From contig NZ_JACIBT010000001.1 in assembly GCF_014195445.1 (NCBI RefSeq), positions 558,001-622,000 of the forward strand: a stretch of 64,000 nt of DNA, given 5' to 3'. Position numbers and translations under genes: made by a program. This stretch comes from Garicola koreensis. GTDB lineage: Bacteria; Actinomycetota; Actinomycetes; Actinomycetales; Micrococcaceae. The notes beneath the pieces were generated by a model. The model did no database searches. It saw only the letters and a program-made list of their open reading frames with translations, and had not been told where the DNA came from. This document shows, piece after piece, positions 28,563 through 36,901 of this stretch (the stretch's first letter is position 1; each line of letters starts with the position of its first letter).

Positions 28563-28733
28563 AACAGGTGCTCCAATGGTGGTTCTGCCATCATCTGTCA
28601 GCGTTGGTGCGCAGCAGATAATGAGTAAGGTCGCACAGATTGTGTCGCATCCGACCTGCCCTGACAAATCGGGGTGCCGGCGCGGGTGGTCCGCAGGGGC
28701 GGCAATCCTTCTATGTCGGGTTGAGACGACCTG

Positions 28734-28761
28734 TGGACGTACCCTCTGCCCGCGATACAGT
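28734..28761 (+). promoter_or_regulatory. Possible promoter of sepH
   Basis: TGGACG (28734-28739) and TACAGT (28756-28761) are separated by 16 bp, giving transcription from about 28768. A GGGAGGA ribosome-binding site precedes the ATG at 28811. The remaining 250-bp gap upstream holds the divergent DUF4193 promoter region and nothing else I can identify. Confidence 0.35.
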
Positions 28762-28810
28762 TTGCGTCACAGGACAACACCAGCTTGAGGCAATCGGGAG
28801 GAATCCACCG

Positions 28811-30040
28811 ATGCAGAATCTGCGGATCGTGGGGATCCAGGCTGAGGGTGAGGAGCCCCAGCTGCTGCTCTCCGACGACGCCGGGGCAGAGTTCGCCCTG
28901 CCCATTGACCAGGCGCTGAAGTCTGCGGTGGCCCGCCCCGCCTCAGCCACTCAGCAGCGTGCAGCCGGTAAGCCCACCTCGTTCTCTCCACGCGAAATTC
29001 AGGCCCGGCTGCGCACCGGCGCCACCGTGGCCGAAGTGATCGAGGCCTCCGGCCTCTCCGAGGCGCAGGTGCTGCGCTACGCGGGCCCGGTGGCCGACGA
29101 GCGGGCGTTCTACGCATCCCGAGCGCGCGACACCATGGTGGCCCGGGCCTCGACTGCCGAGAATCACCGCATGGCCTTCGGCGACGCGCCGGCCACGTTG
29201 GAAGACATGGTCAAGGTCCGGCTGCGCGCGATCGGGGTGCAGCTGAGCACGCTGACCTGGGACGCGTGGCGCCGGGAGGACGGGCTGTGGGCCGTCGTCG
29301 CCGACTTTGATGCCGAAAGCTCGCAGGCCCATGCGGAGGCGATCGGCCAGCGGCCCCCGGCAGAGTGGGTCTACGACGCCTCATCGAAGGCCGTGCGTGC
29401 GGTGAACAAATGGGCCGAGTCGCTCATCAGCCTGCCCCCGGCTTCTTCGGCGCGCGGCAGCGGACGCCGTCTCGAAGCAGTGGAGGAGCCCTTCGACGTG
29501 GACCAGCGCACGATGGCCGCCCGCAGCAGCGTGAGGTCCGCCGATGTGCCGGCGGCATCCGCAGATGAGGACGGCACCGACCACGAGGACCTGCTGGATA
29601 TTCTGCGTGCCCGGCGCGGACAGCGGCTGGGGTCCGACGAGTCCGGCGATGACAAGCTGGCCACGCTGCTCACCAAGGACGACCCAGCGGCCGAATCCGC
29701 ACCGACTCCCCTGCGGGCTGTGCAGGACTCCCGCGAACAGGACGCCCCAGGGCAGGACTCCCCTGAGTCGGACTCCCCTGAGTCGGACTCCCCTGGGTCG
29801 GCTGATGCGCAGCAGTCGGGTGAGCAGCCCGCTGCGGAGTCCGGCAGCACCGACGCGTGGGGCTTCAGCTATGAGGATCCGGGCGAGGACGACGCCGCCC
29901 CGACCGCCGAGGAGCCGCAGCGGGCAGGCGATGATGCGCAGCCGACGGCGGAGAGGCCACCGCGCCGGAAGCGCTCCTCATCGCGGCGGCCCGCTATGCC
30001 GCGCTGGGACGACATTCTCTTCGGCACCAAGGACGACTGA
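28811..30040 (+). CDS. sepH: SepH (DUF3071) FtsZ-binding cell-division protein
   Basis: A 409-residue homologue of SepH, which in Streptomyces binds FtsZ and promotes its assembly during cell division. The N-terminal DUF3071 domain spans residues 1 to about 200 and includes a helix-turn-helix-like FSPREIQARLRTGATVAEV segment followed by SGLSEAQVLRYAGPVADER. The C-terminal half is acidic, disordered and repetitive, ending in the conserved basic tail RRKRSSSRRPAMPRWDDILFG. That tail is short and well conserved in the family. ATG 28811 follows GGGAGGA. Confidence 0.93.
   Translation: MQNLRIVGIQAEGEEPQLLLSDDAGAEFALPIDQALKSAVARPASATQQRAAGKPTSFSPREIQARLRTGATVAEVIEASGLSEAQVLRYAGPVADERAFYASRARDTMVARASTAENHRMAFGDAPATLEDMVKVRLRAIGVQLSTLTWDAWRREDGLWAVVADFDAESSQAHAEAIGQRPPAEWVYDASSKAVRAVNKWAESLISLPPASSARGSGRRLEAVEEPFDVDQRTMAARSSVRSADVPAASADEDGTDHEDLLDILRARRGQRLGSDESGDDKLATLLTKDDPAAESAPTPLRAVQDSREQDAPGQDSPESDSPESDSPGSADAQQSGEQPAAESGSTDAWGFSYEDPGEDDAAPTAEEPQRAGDDAQPTAERPPRRKRSSSRRPAMPRWDDILFGTKDD
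29755..29799 (+). repeat. 15-bp tandem repeat inside sepH
   Basis: About three copies of a 15-bp unit (GACTCCCCTGAGTCG) encode DSPES repeats in the disordered part of SepH. The unit keeps the reading frame, so copy-number change would alter only linker length. Confidence 0.8.
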
Positions 30041-30059
30041 GCGCATCCACGAACGCCTG

Positions 30060-30087
30060 CACCCCGACCTGAAGGCAGCCCGGGGTG
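30060..30087. terminator. Terminator hairpin between sepH and the convergent phosphatase gene
   Basis: CACCCCG (30060-30066) and CGGGGTG (30081-30087) form a perfect 7-bp stem with a 14-base loop in the gap between two convergent genes. No T-tract is present. Confidence 0.45.
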
Positions 30088-30108
30088 GACAGCCTCAGGT
30101 GAGCAGCC

Positions 30109-31308
30109 TCAGTCCGCGAAGCCGCGGCCGGTCAGTTCCAGCAGCGGCACCCGCCGCTCCGCCTCGGTGAGCGATCCGTGCTGACCGACCATGGACAGCG
30201 GCTGGGTCCCGGTCCGGTCGGTGTGGAAGATGGCCGCTTCCTGACGGGCGGCGATCAGCACGTCCCCGATGCGCGGACGCACCCCCGCCCGCACCGGGCC
30301 GAACCAGCCGGCGGCCAGCGCCTCCTCGGCGGTCACCGCCCACACCAGGTCCCCGAACTCCTGCTGCCAGACTGAACGGACCTGCTCAGCGGCCCCGGGC
30401 TCGGTGTAGAGCTGCACCATCCGCGGCTCACCGCCGGTGTGCCGCACCGAGCGCAGCAGGTCAGCACGTTCGCTGATATCGATCCGGTTCTGCTGGGCCA
30501 CATTGATCATGCCGTGATCGGCGGTGAGCAGCACGCTGGCCTGGGCGCCGAAGCGCTCCTTCAGCTGCCGACTGAACTGTGCGGCGGCGGCGTCGACGTT
30601 CTCCAGCATGGTCACCCATTTCGCTGAGCCGACGCCGAGGTTGTGGCCGGTCTTGTCCAACTCATCGATGTAGAGGTAGACCAGCAGCTTCGGCATCGGC
30701 CCCCGGCGCAGAGTTGCCGTGCGCGGCCGGTGGCCGGCGATCCAGTCGGCCGCCAGCCCGAAGCGCCCGGCGATGGTGCTGGATCCGGCGAACTGGCCTC
30801 CGCGCAGCGCGGCCCGGGTCAGCGGCGAGTCGCGGAACTGGGGCCGGGAGACGGTCAGCACTTCGGTCCCGGAGGCCTCTGCGGCGCCCAGCACCGTGGG
30901 CTCGGGCTGCCAGCTGATCGGATCCACCTCGGCGTCCCAGCTGCCGAGCATGTTGACCACCCGTCCCAGGTGCGGGGCGAAGACGTCGTAGCCGACCATG
31001 CCGTGCTCCCCCGGCGTCAGCCCGGTCCCCAATGACGTCAGTGACGCGGCGGTGGTGGTGGGCGCCCCGGTGTCCAGGCTGCGCCCCTGCTGGGCGCTGC
31101 GCCAGGGACGCGACAGGAACCGCGCGTGGCCGGTGTGCCCGGCGAGATTCTGATCCCCCAGCCCGTCAGCGAGAATGACCACTGTGATGCTGGACTCCGG
31201 CAGGTTCAGCTGGTTGCTGAATCCGCCCACACCCAGTGCGGCTGCCGCAGAGGTGAGCACGTGTCGAAGGTGCGCCCCGTCATAGTCGGGGGCGGAAGGC
31301 GTCCCCAC
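30109..31308 (-). CDS. Alkaline phosphatase family (nucleotide pyrophosphatase/phosphodiesterase-like) protein
   Basis: A 399-residue metal-dependent hydrolase of the alkaline-phosphatase superfamily. VVILADGLGDQNL near residue 50 carries the first metal aspartate, TGAPTTTAASLTSLGTGL the nucleophile threonine, DELDKTGHNLG the middle metal ligands and LLTADHGMINV the late aspartate-histidine pair. The substrate is unknown. I prefer GTG 31308, just after the stop of DUF5998, because it keeps the N-terminus in line with the family. ATG 31371 would overlap DUF5998 by 59 bases. It lacks a clear signal peptide. DUF5998 lies directly upstream, the usual actinobacterial partner. Confidence 0.87.
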   Translation of the reverse strand: MGTPSAPDYDGAHLRHVLTSAAAALGVGGFSNQLNLPESSITVVILADGLGDQNLAGHTGHARFLSRPWRSAQQGRSLDTGAPTTTAASLTSLGTGLTPGEHGMVGYDVFAPHLGRVVNMLGSWDAEVDPISWQPEPTVLGAAEASGTEVLTVSRPQFRDSPLTRAALRGGQFAGSSTIAGRFGLAADWIAGHRPRTATLRRGPMPKLLVYLYIDELDKTGHNLGVGSAKWVTMLENVDAAAAQFSRQLKERFGAQASVLLTADHGMINVAQQNRIDISERADLLRSVRHTGGEPRMVQLYTEPGAAEQVRSVWQQEFGDLVWAVTAEEALAAGWFGPVRAGVRPRIGDVLIAARQEAAIFHTDRTGTQPLSMVGQHGSLTEAERRVPLLELTGRGFAD

Positions 31309-31312
31309 CGGT

Positions 31313-31918
31313 TCAGCGCGCGTGATCGACGCTGGCCCGGCGAAGCGCGCGCACAAAGCTGCGCGCCTCATCCACTGCGGAGTCTCCCTCAGCGGTGGCG
31401 GCGATGCGCAGGGTGATGTCCTCGGGCACCCAGGTGCCGGTGTCGCCGTGATCGGCCATACATTCGGGGTTGCCGCAGTCCGCCGGCATGGAGTCGAATC
31501 GGGCCCCGCCGGTCCAGTTGAGGTTCAGGCTTACCTCCGCCAGCGCACGGTCGGCACGGAACTGCTCCGGATGCCGGTGGACCTCGGAGAGGATCAGGGA
31601 GCGGATGCGCGAGACCGGCACCACCTCGGTGGAGATCCGCGCCACCACCTCACCGCTGCCCTCGGCTGCGGCGTCGTCGTGCTCGGCCGGGTGATCATCC
31701 AGATGCGCGACGACGACCACCTCACCGGCCAGGACCAGCACGGTGATGTGCCGGTGGACCTCCTCCATGTCGAAGTGGGTGTCCACGTGGACGATCTGGT
31801 GCTCAGCCTCGCGGCCGTCCAGCGCCTCGGTGACCGTGTGGTGCACCAGGGAGGGATAGAAGCCGCCGCGGTCAATGGCTTCCTTCAGCGTGATGGTGGA
31901 TATGCCCATAGATGACAT
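31313..31918 (-). CDS. DUF5998 family protein
   Basis: A 201-residue actinobacterial protein of unknown function, usually found beside the alkaline-phosphatase-family gene that follows here. It begins with ITLKEAIDRGGFYPSLVHHTV, contains HVDTHFDMEEVHRHITVLVLAGEVVVVAHLDDH and ends in a region with two close cysteines (DCGNPECMADHGDTG) and an arginine-rich tail. No membrane span is seen. The start may be 31918 or 31909 (both ATG). It diverges from the olefin operon. Confidence 0.85.
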   Translation of the reverse strand: MSSMGISTITLKEAIDRGGFYPSLVHHTVTEALDGREAEHQIVHVDTHFDMEEVHRHITVLVLAGEVVVVAHLDDHPAEHDDAAAEGSGEVVARISTEVVPVSRIRSLILSEVHRHPEQFRADRALAEVSLNLNWTGGARFDSMPADCGNPECMADHGDTGTWVPEDITLRIAATAEGDSAVDEARSFVRALRRASVDHAR

Positions 31919-31960
31919 GGTATCCCCGGTCCCGATTGGCATTGCACGCGCTCCATTCTG

Positions 31961-31966
31961 GATAAT
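31961..31966 (+). promoter_or_regulatory. -10 box of the ole operon, predicted leaderless transcript
   Basis: GATAAT is followed by six bases and the GTG start of oleA at 31973. A TTGGCA (31936-31941) is a possible -35 at 19-bp spacing. No ribosome-binding site is present. Confidence 0.5.
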
Positions 31967-31972
31967 GGCCAG

Positions 31973-33016
31973 GTGCCGCAATACCAAGCTCAGGGAAATT
32001 CGACCTTTCACCATCAGAATGCCGCGCTGCTGTCCGTGGCCGAGGTGGAGGCTCCGGAGGTGCTGACCTCCCGCGAGCTGGACGGCCGGCTGGCCGACGC
32101 GCTGAAGCGGCTGAAGCTGCCCCACGGTCTGCTGCAGCGAGTCGCCGGCGTCAAGGCTCGGCGCAACTGGAGCGCCGACGGCGAGGTCCGCACCGCCACG
32201 GTCGAAGCCGGGCGGCGGGCCCTGCGTCAGGCGGGGATCGACGGCTCGGAGGTGTCGATGATGATCAACACCTCGGTCTCCCGGGTGCACCTGGAGCCCT
32301 CGGTGGCCGTCGGGGTGCACAGCGACCTGGGGCTGCCCAGCTCGGCGATGAACTTCGACATCACCAACGCCTGCCTGGGCTTCGTCAACGCCATGACCCT
32401 GGCCAGCTCACTGATCGACGCCGGCCAGGTGAAGTATGTGCTCATCGTCAACGGCGAGGACCCACGGTGGGTTCAGGAGGCGACGGTGGAGCGGATCAAC
32501 TCCCTGGAGCAGGAGGTCTCCCGCGACGACTTTATGAGCGAGTTCGCCTCGCTGACCCTGGGGTGCGGGGCCGCTGCTGCCGTGATCGGCCCGGCCGATG
32601 ACCACCCCGAGGGTCACCGCATCATCGGCGGGGTCACCCGGGCGGCCACCCAGCACCACAACCTGTGCGTAGGCGACCACAACGGCATGTTCACCGACGC
32701 GCGCGGTCTGCTCGAAGGCGGACTCGAACTGGTCATGGACGCGTGGAAGGACGCCAAGGAGCACTTCGAATGGCAGCAGATGGACTCCTACGTCACCCAC
32801 CAGGTGTCCTCCCTGCACACCTCATCCATCATCAAAGCCGCCAAGCTGGACAAGAAGCGGGTGCCGGTCACCTACCCCGAACTGGGCAACGTGGGCCCGG
32901 CATCGCTGCCCATCACCCTCGCCCGGGAGGCGCCCAAGCTCGATCGCGGGTCCCGGGTGCTGTGCATGGGCGTGGGATCGGGGCTCAACACTGCCATGGT
33001 GGAGATCCAATGGTGA
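31973..33016 (+). CDS. oleA: OleA, 2-ketone-forming acyl-CoA condensing thiolase
   Basis: Joins two fatty acyl-CoAs head to head to a 2-alkyl-3-oxoacid, the first step of long-chain olefin synthesis. The 347-residue thiolase-fold protein resembles FabH but has the OleA-like catalytic cysteine C134 in ITNACLGFVNAM, a histidine in VTHQVSSLH and the asparagine in LGNVGPAS. The arrangement with a fused oleBC and oleD, as described in Micrococcus luteus, makes the assignment strong. It starts at GTG 31973 from a leaderless promoter and overlaps the next gene by 7 bases. Confidence 0.94.
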   Translation: MPQYQAQGNSTFHHQNAALLSVAEVEAPEVLTSRELDGRLADALKRLKLPHGLLQRVAGVKARRNWSADGEVRTATVEAGRRALRQAGIDGSEVSMMINTSVSRVHLEPSVAVGVHSDLGLPSSAMNFDITNACLGFVNAMTLASSLIDAGQVKYVLIVNGEDPRWVQEATVERINSLEQEVSRDDFMSEFASLTLGCGAAAAVIGPADDHPEGHRIIGGVTRAATQHHNLCVGDHNGMFTDARGLLEGGLELVMDAWKDAKEHFEWQQMDSYVTHQVSSLHTSSIIKAAKLDKKRVPVTYPELGNVGPASLPITLAREAPKLDRGSRVLCMGVGSGLNTAMVEIQW

Positions 33017-35760
33017 GCTGGCCCTCGCCGCTGACCCTCTGGAAGCCGATCCCCGCAGCCGCGGCCCGCTCGCCCTTCGCAGCTCTGCGGCACACCCCGC
33101 TGCCCGGCCTGGACCCTGAGTGGTCGCAGCTGGTGAGCGCCCGCACCGACGACGGCGACCGCGGCTTTCACGTGCTGGACACCGGCCCGGCCCTGCAGGC
33201 CCGGGGGATCACCCCCACCGGCACCATCCTCGCGCTGCACGGAAACCCCACCTGGTCCTATATGTGGCGCCACGTGCTGCGCTCCTCCGTGGAGCAGGCC
33301 CGGCCCGGCCAGGCCTGGCGGGTCATCGCACCGGACCAGCTGGACATGGGCTTCTCCGAGCGGCTGGCCCACCCGGATCCGCCCGGGCCGCACGCCACCA
33401 GCTATCGGGGCATGGAGCAGCGGCTCAATGACCTGGACGGTCTCATGGACGCCCTTGACGTCGAGATCGACAAGCCCCTGGTGACCCTCGGCCACGACTG
33501 GGGCGGAGTCATCTCGCTGGCGTGGGCGGTGCGCCACCGCAACCTGGTCCAGGCTGCGATGAGCCTCAACACGGCCGTTGATCATCCGCACGCCGAACCG
33601 GTGCCCACCGCGCTGCGGGCCGCCATGACCCCTGGGGTGCTGGCCGGCTCCACTGTGCTCACCGACGCTTTCCTGCGCGTGACGCTCTCCCTGGCCGAGG
33701 GCGGCCTGGAGCCGGAGGTGGCGGCCGCTTACCGTGCCCCCTACGTCTCTCGGCTGGGCCGCGGAGGCATCGGCGGCTTCGTCGCCGATATCCCCGCAGC
33801 GGCTGAGCACCCCTCCCGCGAGGCCCTGGAGCGGGCCTCCTCGGGCCTGCAGCAGTGGGAGAAGCCGACCCTGCTGGTCTGGGGCCCCAAGGACCCGGTC
33901 TTCCGCGACCGCTACCTCAACGACCTGCTGGAGCGGGTGCCCCACGCGGATCTGCACCGCTTCGAAGGGGCCGGCCACCTGGTCTCCGAGGACCGGGACA
34001 TCGCTGAGGTGCTCTTCACCTGGCTTCAGGACCAGTTCGGCATGACCGGGCCCCCGGACGGGACCTCCCCGCCGCCGGCGGAGCCCCCCACCCGGCTGCA
34101 CGAGCAGCTGGAGGCGATGAGCCTCTCCTGGCGCCGCGACTCCCCCGCAGTGGTCGATATGACCGCAGGCCCGGAAGGCGCGACTCTGAGCTGGCAGCAG
34201 CTGAACACCCAGGTGGACACGCTCGCCGCCGGGCTGCACCGGCTCGGAGTCCGGCGCGGACACCGGGTGAGCCTGTTGGTCCAGCCCGGAAACTCGCTGA
34301 CCGTGGTCCTCTACGCGTGCCTGCGGTTGGGGGCGGTCGCCGTCGTCGCCGACGCCGGCCTGGGCATCAGGGGCATGACCCGCGCGGTGCGCAGCGCTCG
34401 GCCCAACTGGGTCATCGGTCAGCGGCCCGGTCTGGTCCTGGCCCGGGCCATGGGCTGGCCCGGCACCCGGATCAGCATGGACCCGCTCTCACCGCGGGCA
34501 GCCCGCGCACTGGGCACCGTCGCCTCGGTGCAGCGGCTGCTGCGCGGCGACGAGACCCCTGCGCTGAAGGAGCTGGCGCACCCGGAGGCCGATGATCCGG
34601 CGGCGATTCTGTTCACCTCCGGATCCACCGGACCGGCAAAGGGCGTGATCTACACCCACCAGCGGCTGGGAGCCCTGGTGGCACTGCTCCGCCACCACCT
34701 TCAGGTGAAGCCCGGATCCTCGCTCATCGCCGGCTTCGCCCCGTTCGCCCTGCTGGGCCCTGCCATCGGGGCGACCTCAGTCACTGCCGATATGTCGGTG
34801 ACCAAACCCGCCACACTGACCGCACGGGCCGTGGCTGAGGCTGCGCTGACCGGTGAGGCGACCATGTTCTTCGGCTCCCCGGCGGCCCTGCGCAACGTGG
34901 TGGCCACCTCGGCGGAGCTGACTGAGCAGCAGCGGACCGCACTGGGCAGGATACGTCTGGTGCTCTCCGCCGGCGCGCCGGTGCATCCGGACCTGCTGGA
35001 CCAGGTGGCCCAGCTGTTCCCGCAGGCAGAGATCCACACGCCCTACGGCATGACTGAGGGCCTGCTGCAGGCCGATATTGAGCGCAAAGAGGTCCACCGC
35101 GCCATGGCCACCGGCCAGCCCGGTGTCTGTGTGGGCCGGGCCGTGGCCGGGGTGCGCTTCGCACTGGCCCCGCTGGACGGACTCGGCCGGCCGGCCCAGC
35201 AGCTGCTGGACCCCGAGCGGGCGCAGGGAACACTGAGCGAGCTGGTGGTCTCAGCGGCCCACCTCAAGGCCGGCTACGACCGGCTCTGGCTGACCGACCG
35301 GCAGTCGCGTCGCGACGAGAAGGACGATCTGCTCTGGCACCGCACCGGCGACGTCGGTCATATCGACGAGGCCGGACGAGTGTGGATTCAGGGCCGGCTG
35401 CAGCATGTGATCACCACCGCCGAGGGCCCGGTGGGCCCCGGTGTGGTGGAGACTCCGGTGGACGCCCTGGATGCGGTCGCCCGCAGCGCCGCAGTGGGCG
35501 TCGGCCCGGCGGGCACTCAGGCGATCGTCGTCGTCGTCGAGCCCGCACCGGGGCAGCGGCTCAGCCTGGGCTCCTCTCCCCTGGCCCAACCTGAGGTCAG
35601 CCGAGCGGTGCGCGCAGCATCGAGGCAGGCGGCGGTCTCTGCGGTGCTGGTGGTGGAGCGGCTGCCGACCGACATTCGGCACAACTCCAAGATTGAGCGC
35701 ACCGCGCTGGCCGCCTGGGCCGAACAGGTGCTGGCCGGGCAGAAGGTGTCCGCCCCATGA
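33010..35760 (+). CDS. oleBC: OleBC fusion: beta-lactone decarboxylase plus beta-lactone synthetase
   Basis: A 916-residue fusion doing the last two steps of olefin synthesis. Residues 1 to about 345 are OleB, an alpha/beta hydrolase of the haloalkane-dehalogenase type with HGNPTW (77-82) and the nucleophile D163 in GHDWGG. After a proline-rich linker, residues about 360-916 are OleC, an AMP-forming ligase fold with TSGSTGPAKG, HRTGDVGHIDEAGRVWIQGR and the C-terminal lysine in HNSKIERTAL. OleC closes the beta-hydroxy acid to a beta-lactone and OleB releases CO2 to give the cis-olefin. ATG 33010 overlaps oleA and the stop overlaps oleD, indicating coupling throughout. Confidence 0.93.
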   Translation: MVSWPSPLTLWKPIPAAAARSPFAALRHTPLPGLDPEWSQLVSARTDDGDRGFHVLDTGPALQARGITPTGTILALHGNPTWSYMWRHVLRSSVEQARPGQAWRVIAPDQLDMGFSERLAHPDPPGPHATSYRGMEQRLNDLDGLMDALDVEIDKPLVTLGHDWGGVISLAWAVRHRNLVQAAMSLNTAVDHPHAEPVPTALRAAMTPGVLAGSTVLTDAFLRVTLSLAEGGLEPEVAAAYRAPYVSRLGRGGIGGFVADIPAAAEHPSREALERASSGLQQWEKPTLLVWGPKDPVFRDRYLNDLLERVPHADLHRFEGAGHLVSEDRDIAEVLFTWLQDQFGMTGPPDGTSPPPAEPPTRLHEQLEAMSLSWRRDSPAVVDMTAGPEGATLSWQQLNTQVDTLAAGLHRLGVRRGHRVSLLVQPGNSLTVVLYACLRLGAVAVVADAGLGIRGMTRAVRSARPNWVIGQRPGLVLARAMGWPGTRISMDPLSPRAARALGTVASVQRLLRGDETPALKELAHPEADDPAAILFTSGSTGPAKGVIYTHQRLGALVALLRHHLQVKPGSSLIAGFAPFALLGPAIGATSVTADMSVTKPATLTARAVAEAALTGEATMFFGSPAALRNVVATSAELTEQQRTALGRIRLVLSAGAPVHPDLLDQVAQLFPQAEIHTPYGMTEGLLQADIERKEVHRAMATGQPGVCVGRAVAGVRFALAPLDGLGRPAQQLLDPERAQGTLSELVVSAAHLKAGYDRLWLTDRQSRRDEKDDLLWHRTGDVGHIDEAGRVWIQGRLQHVITTAEGPVGPGVVETPVDALDAVARSAAVGVGPAGTQAIVVVVEPAPGQRLSLGSSPLAQPEVSRAVRAASRQAAVSAVLVVERLPTDIRHNSKIERTALAAWAEQVLAGQKVSAP

Positions 35761-36785
35761 GCCAAGAGATCCTTCCCCCCGCCCGCGTGCTGGTCACCGG
35801 CGCCTCCGGACTGCTGGGCCGCAGTGTGGCAGCCCGACTGGCCGATCTGGGATACACCGTCACCACCTTCCAGCGCAGCTCCTCGGGCCTGGACACCGTG
35901 CATGAGGTGCGCGGCTCGCTGACCGACCCGCAGGCCGTGGAGCGTGCGGTAGCGGGCCAGGACGCGATCCTGCACATGGCCGCCAAGGTGTCGGTGTCCG
36001 GACGGCGGGAAGACTTCGAGCGGATCAACATTGTGGGCACCGAGCAGCTCTTCGACGCCGCCTGGGGCGCTGGGGTGGAGAACGTCCTCTATGTGTCATC
36101 GCCCTCCGTGGCGCATGCGGGTTCCTCCCTGGTGGGGGCCTCGGCCGGTCCGGCCGATCCCCAGCGCGCGGAGGGCCACTATGCGCGGACCAAGGCCGAA
36201 GCCGAGCTCATTGCGCAGACGCGCGGCTCGGCGGGCACCAATGTGCTCATTATGCGTCCGCACCTGGTGTGGGGCCCCGGCGACGGGCAGCTGACCAAAC
36301 GCATCATCGACCGCGCCCGGTCCGGACGGCTGCCCATCCTGGGGACCGGGGCGCCGCTGGTGGACACGCTGTTCATCGACAACGCGGTGGACGCGTTCGT
36401 CGCCGGGCTGCGCCAGCTGCCCATCATCGCCGCCGAGCAGCCGTTGTCCGGCCGCAGACTGATGGTCACCAACGGTGAGCCCCGCCCCATCGGGGAGCTG
36501 ATTGCCGGCATCGCGGCGGCCGGAGGGGCCCGGCAGCCCACACTGCGCGTGCCTGCTGCGGTGGCCAAAACCGCCGGACTGGCGATTGAGAAGCTCTGGG
36601 CGGCCACCGGGCCCCACGCGGACGAGCCTCCGATGACGAAGTTCTTGGCGGAGCAGCTCTCCACCGCCCACTGGTTCGACCAGCGGCACACCCGTGAGGT
36701 GCTGGACTGGAGTCCGCGGACATCGATCGAGCAGGGGCTGCAGAAGCTGGGTCGCCACGTTCGCCGCACCGGCGGAGTGCTCTGA
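35757..36785 (+). CDS. oleD: OleD, NADPH-dependent 2-alkyl-3-oxoalkanoate reductase
   Basis: Reduces the OleA product to a 2-alkyl-3-hydroxyacid before OleC acts. The 342-residue extended short-chain dehydrogenase has LVTGASGLLGRSVAARL at the N-terminus, an aspartate-free RSSSG coenzyme loop suggesting NADPH, a serine in VSSPSVAHAG and the catalytic YARTK pair. Its ATG overlaps the oleBC stop by 4 bases. It is the last gene of the operon; the thiI-flanking repeat begins 21 bases downstream. Confidence 0.93.
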   Translation: MSQEILPPARVLVTGASGLLGRSVAARLADLGYTVTTFQRSSSGLDTVHEVRGSLTDPQAVERAVAGQDAILHMAAKVSVSGRREDFERINIVGTEQLFDAAWGAGVENVLYVSSPSVAHAGSSLVGASAGPADPQRAEGHYARTKAEAELIAQTRGSAGTNVLIMRPHLVWGPGDGQLTKRIIDRARSGRLPILGTGAPLVDTLFIDNAVDAFVAGLRQLPIIAAEQPLSGRRLMVTNGEPRPIGELIAGIAAAGGARQPTLRVPAAVAKTAGLAIEKLWAATGPHADEPPMTKFLAEQLSTAHWFDQRHTREVLDWSPRTSIEQGLQKLGRHVRRTGGVL

Positions 36786-36805
36786 GAACAGTGCTCTGAG
36801 CCCGA

Positions 36806-36870
36806 TCTTCCCAGCGCTGTGAAGGAACTGCGCCTCCTCAGGCTGTGATATCTGAAAACCCCTGGGAAGA
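36806..36870. repeat. Palindromic repeat element, copy 1 (between oleD and thiI)
   Basis: The first 40 bases (36806-36845) match 38141-38180 with one mismatch. The unit is closed by a perfect 9-bp inverted pair, TCTTCCCAG (36806-36814) and CTGGGAAGA (36862-36870), and contains a small GCCT/AGGC hairpin. Similarity to the second copy continues more weakly to about 36890. It lies 21 nt after the oleD stop. The family is unknown to me; a REP-like, MITE-like or terminator/processing element are all possible. Confidence 0.75.
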
Positions 36871-36901
36871 GCTGGCACCAGGGGCGGAAAGGCGAAAGAC
36901 T

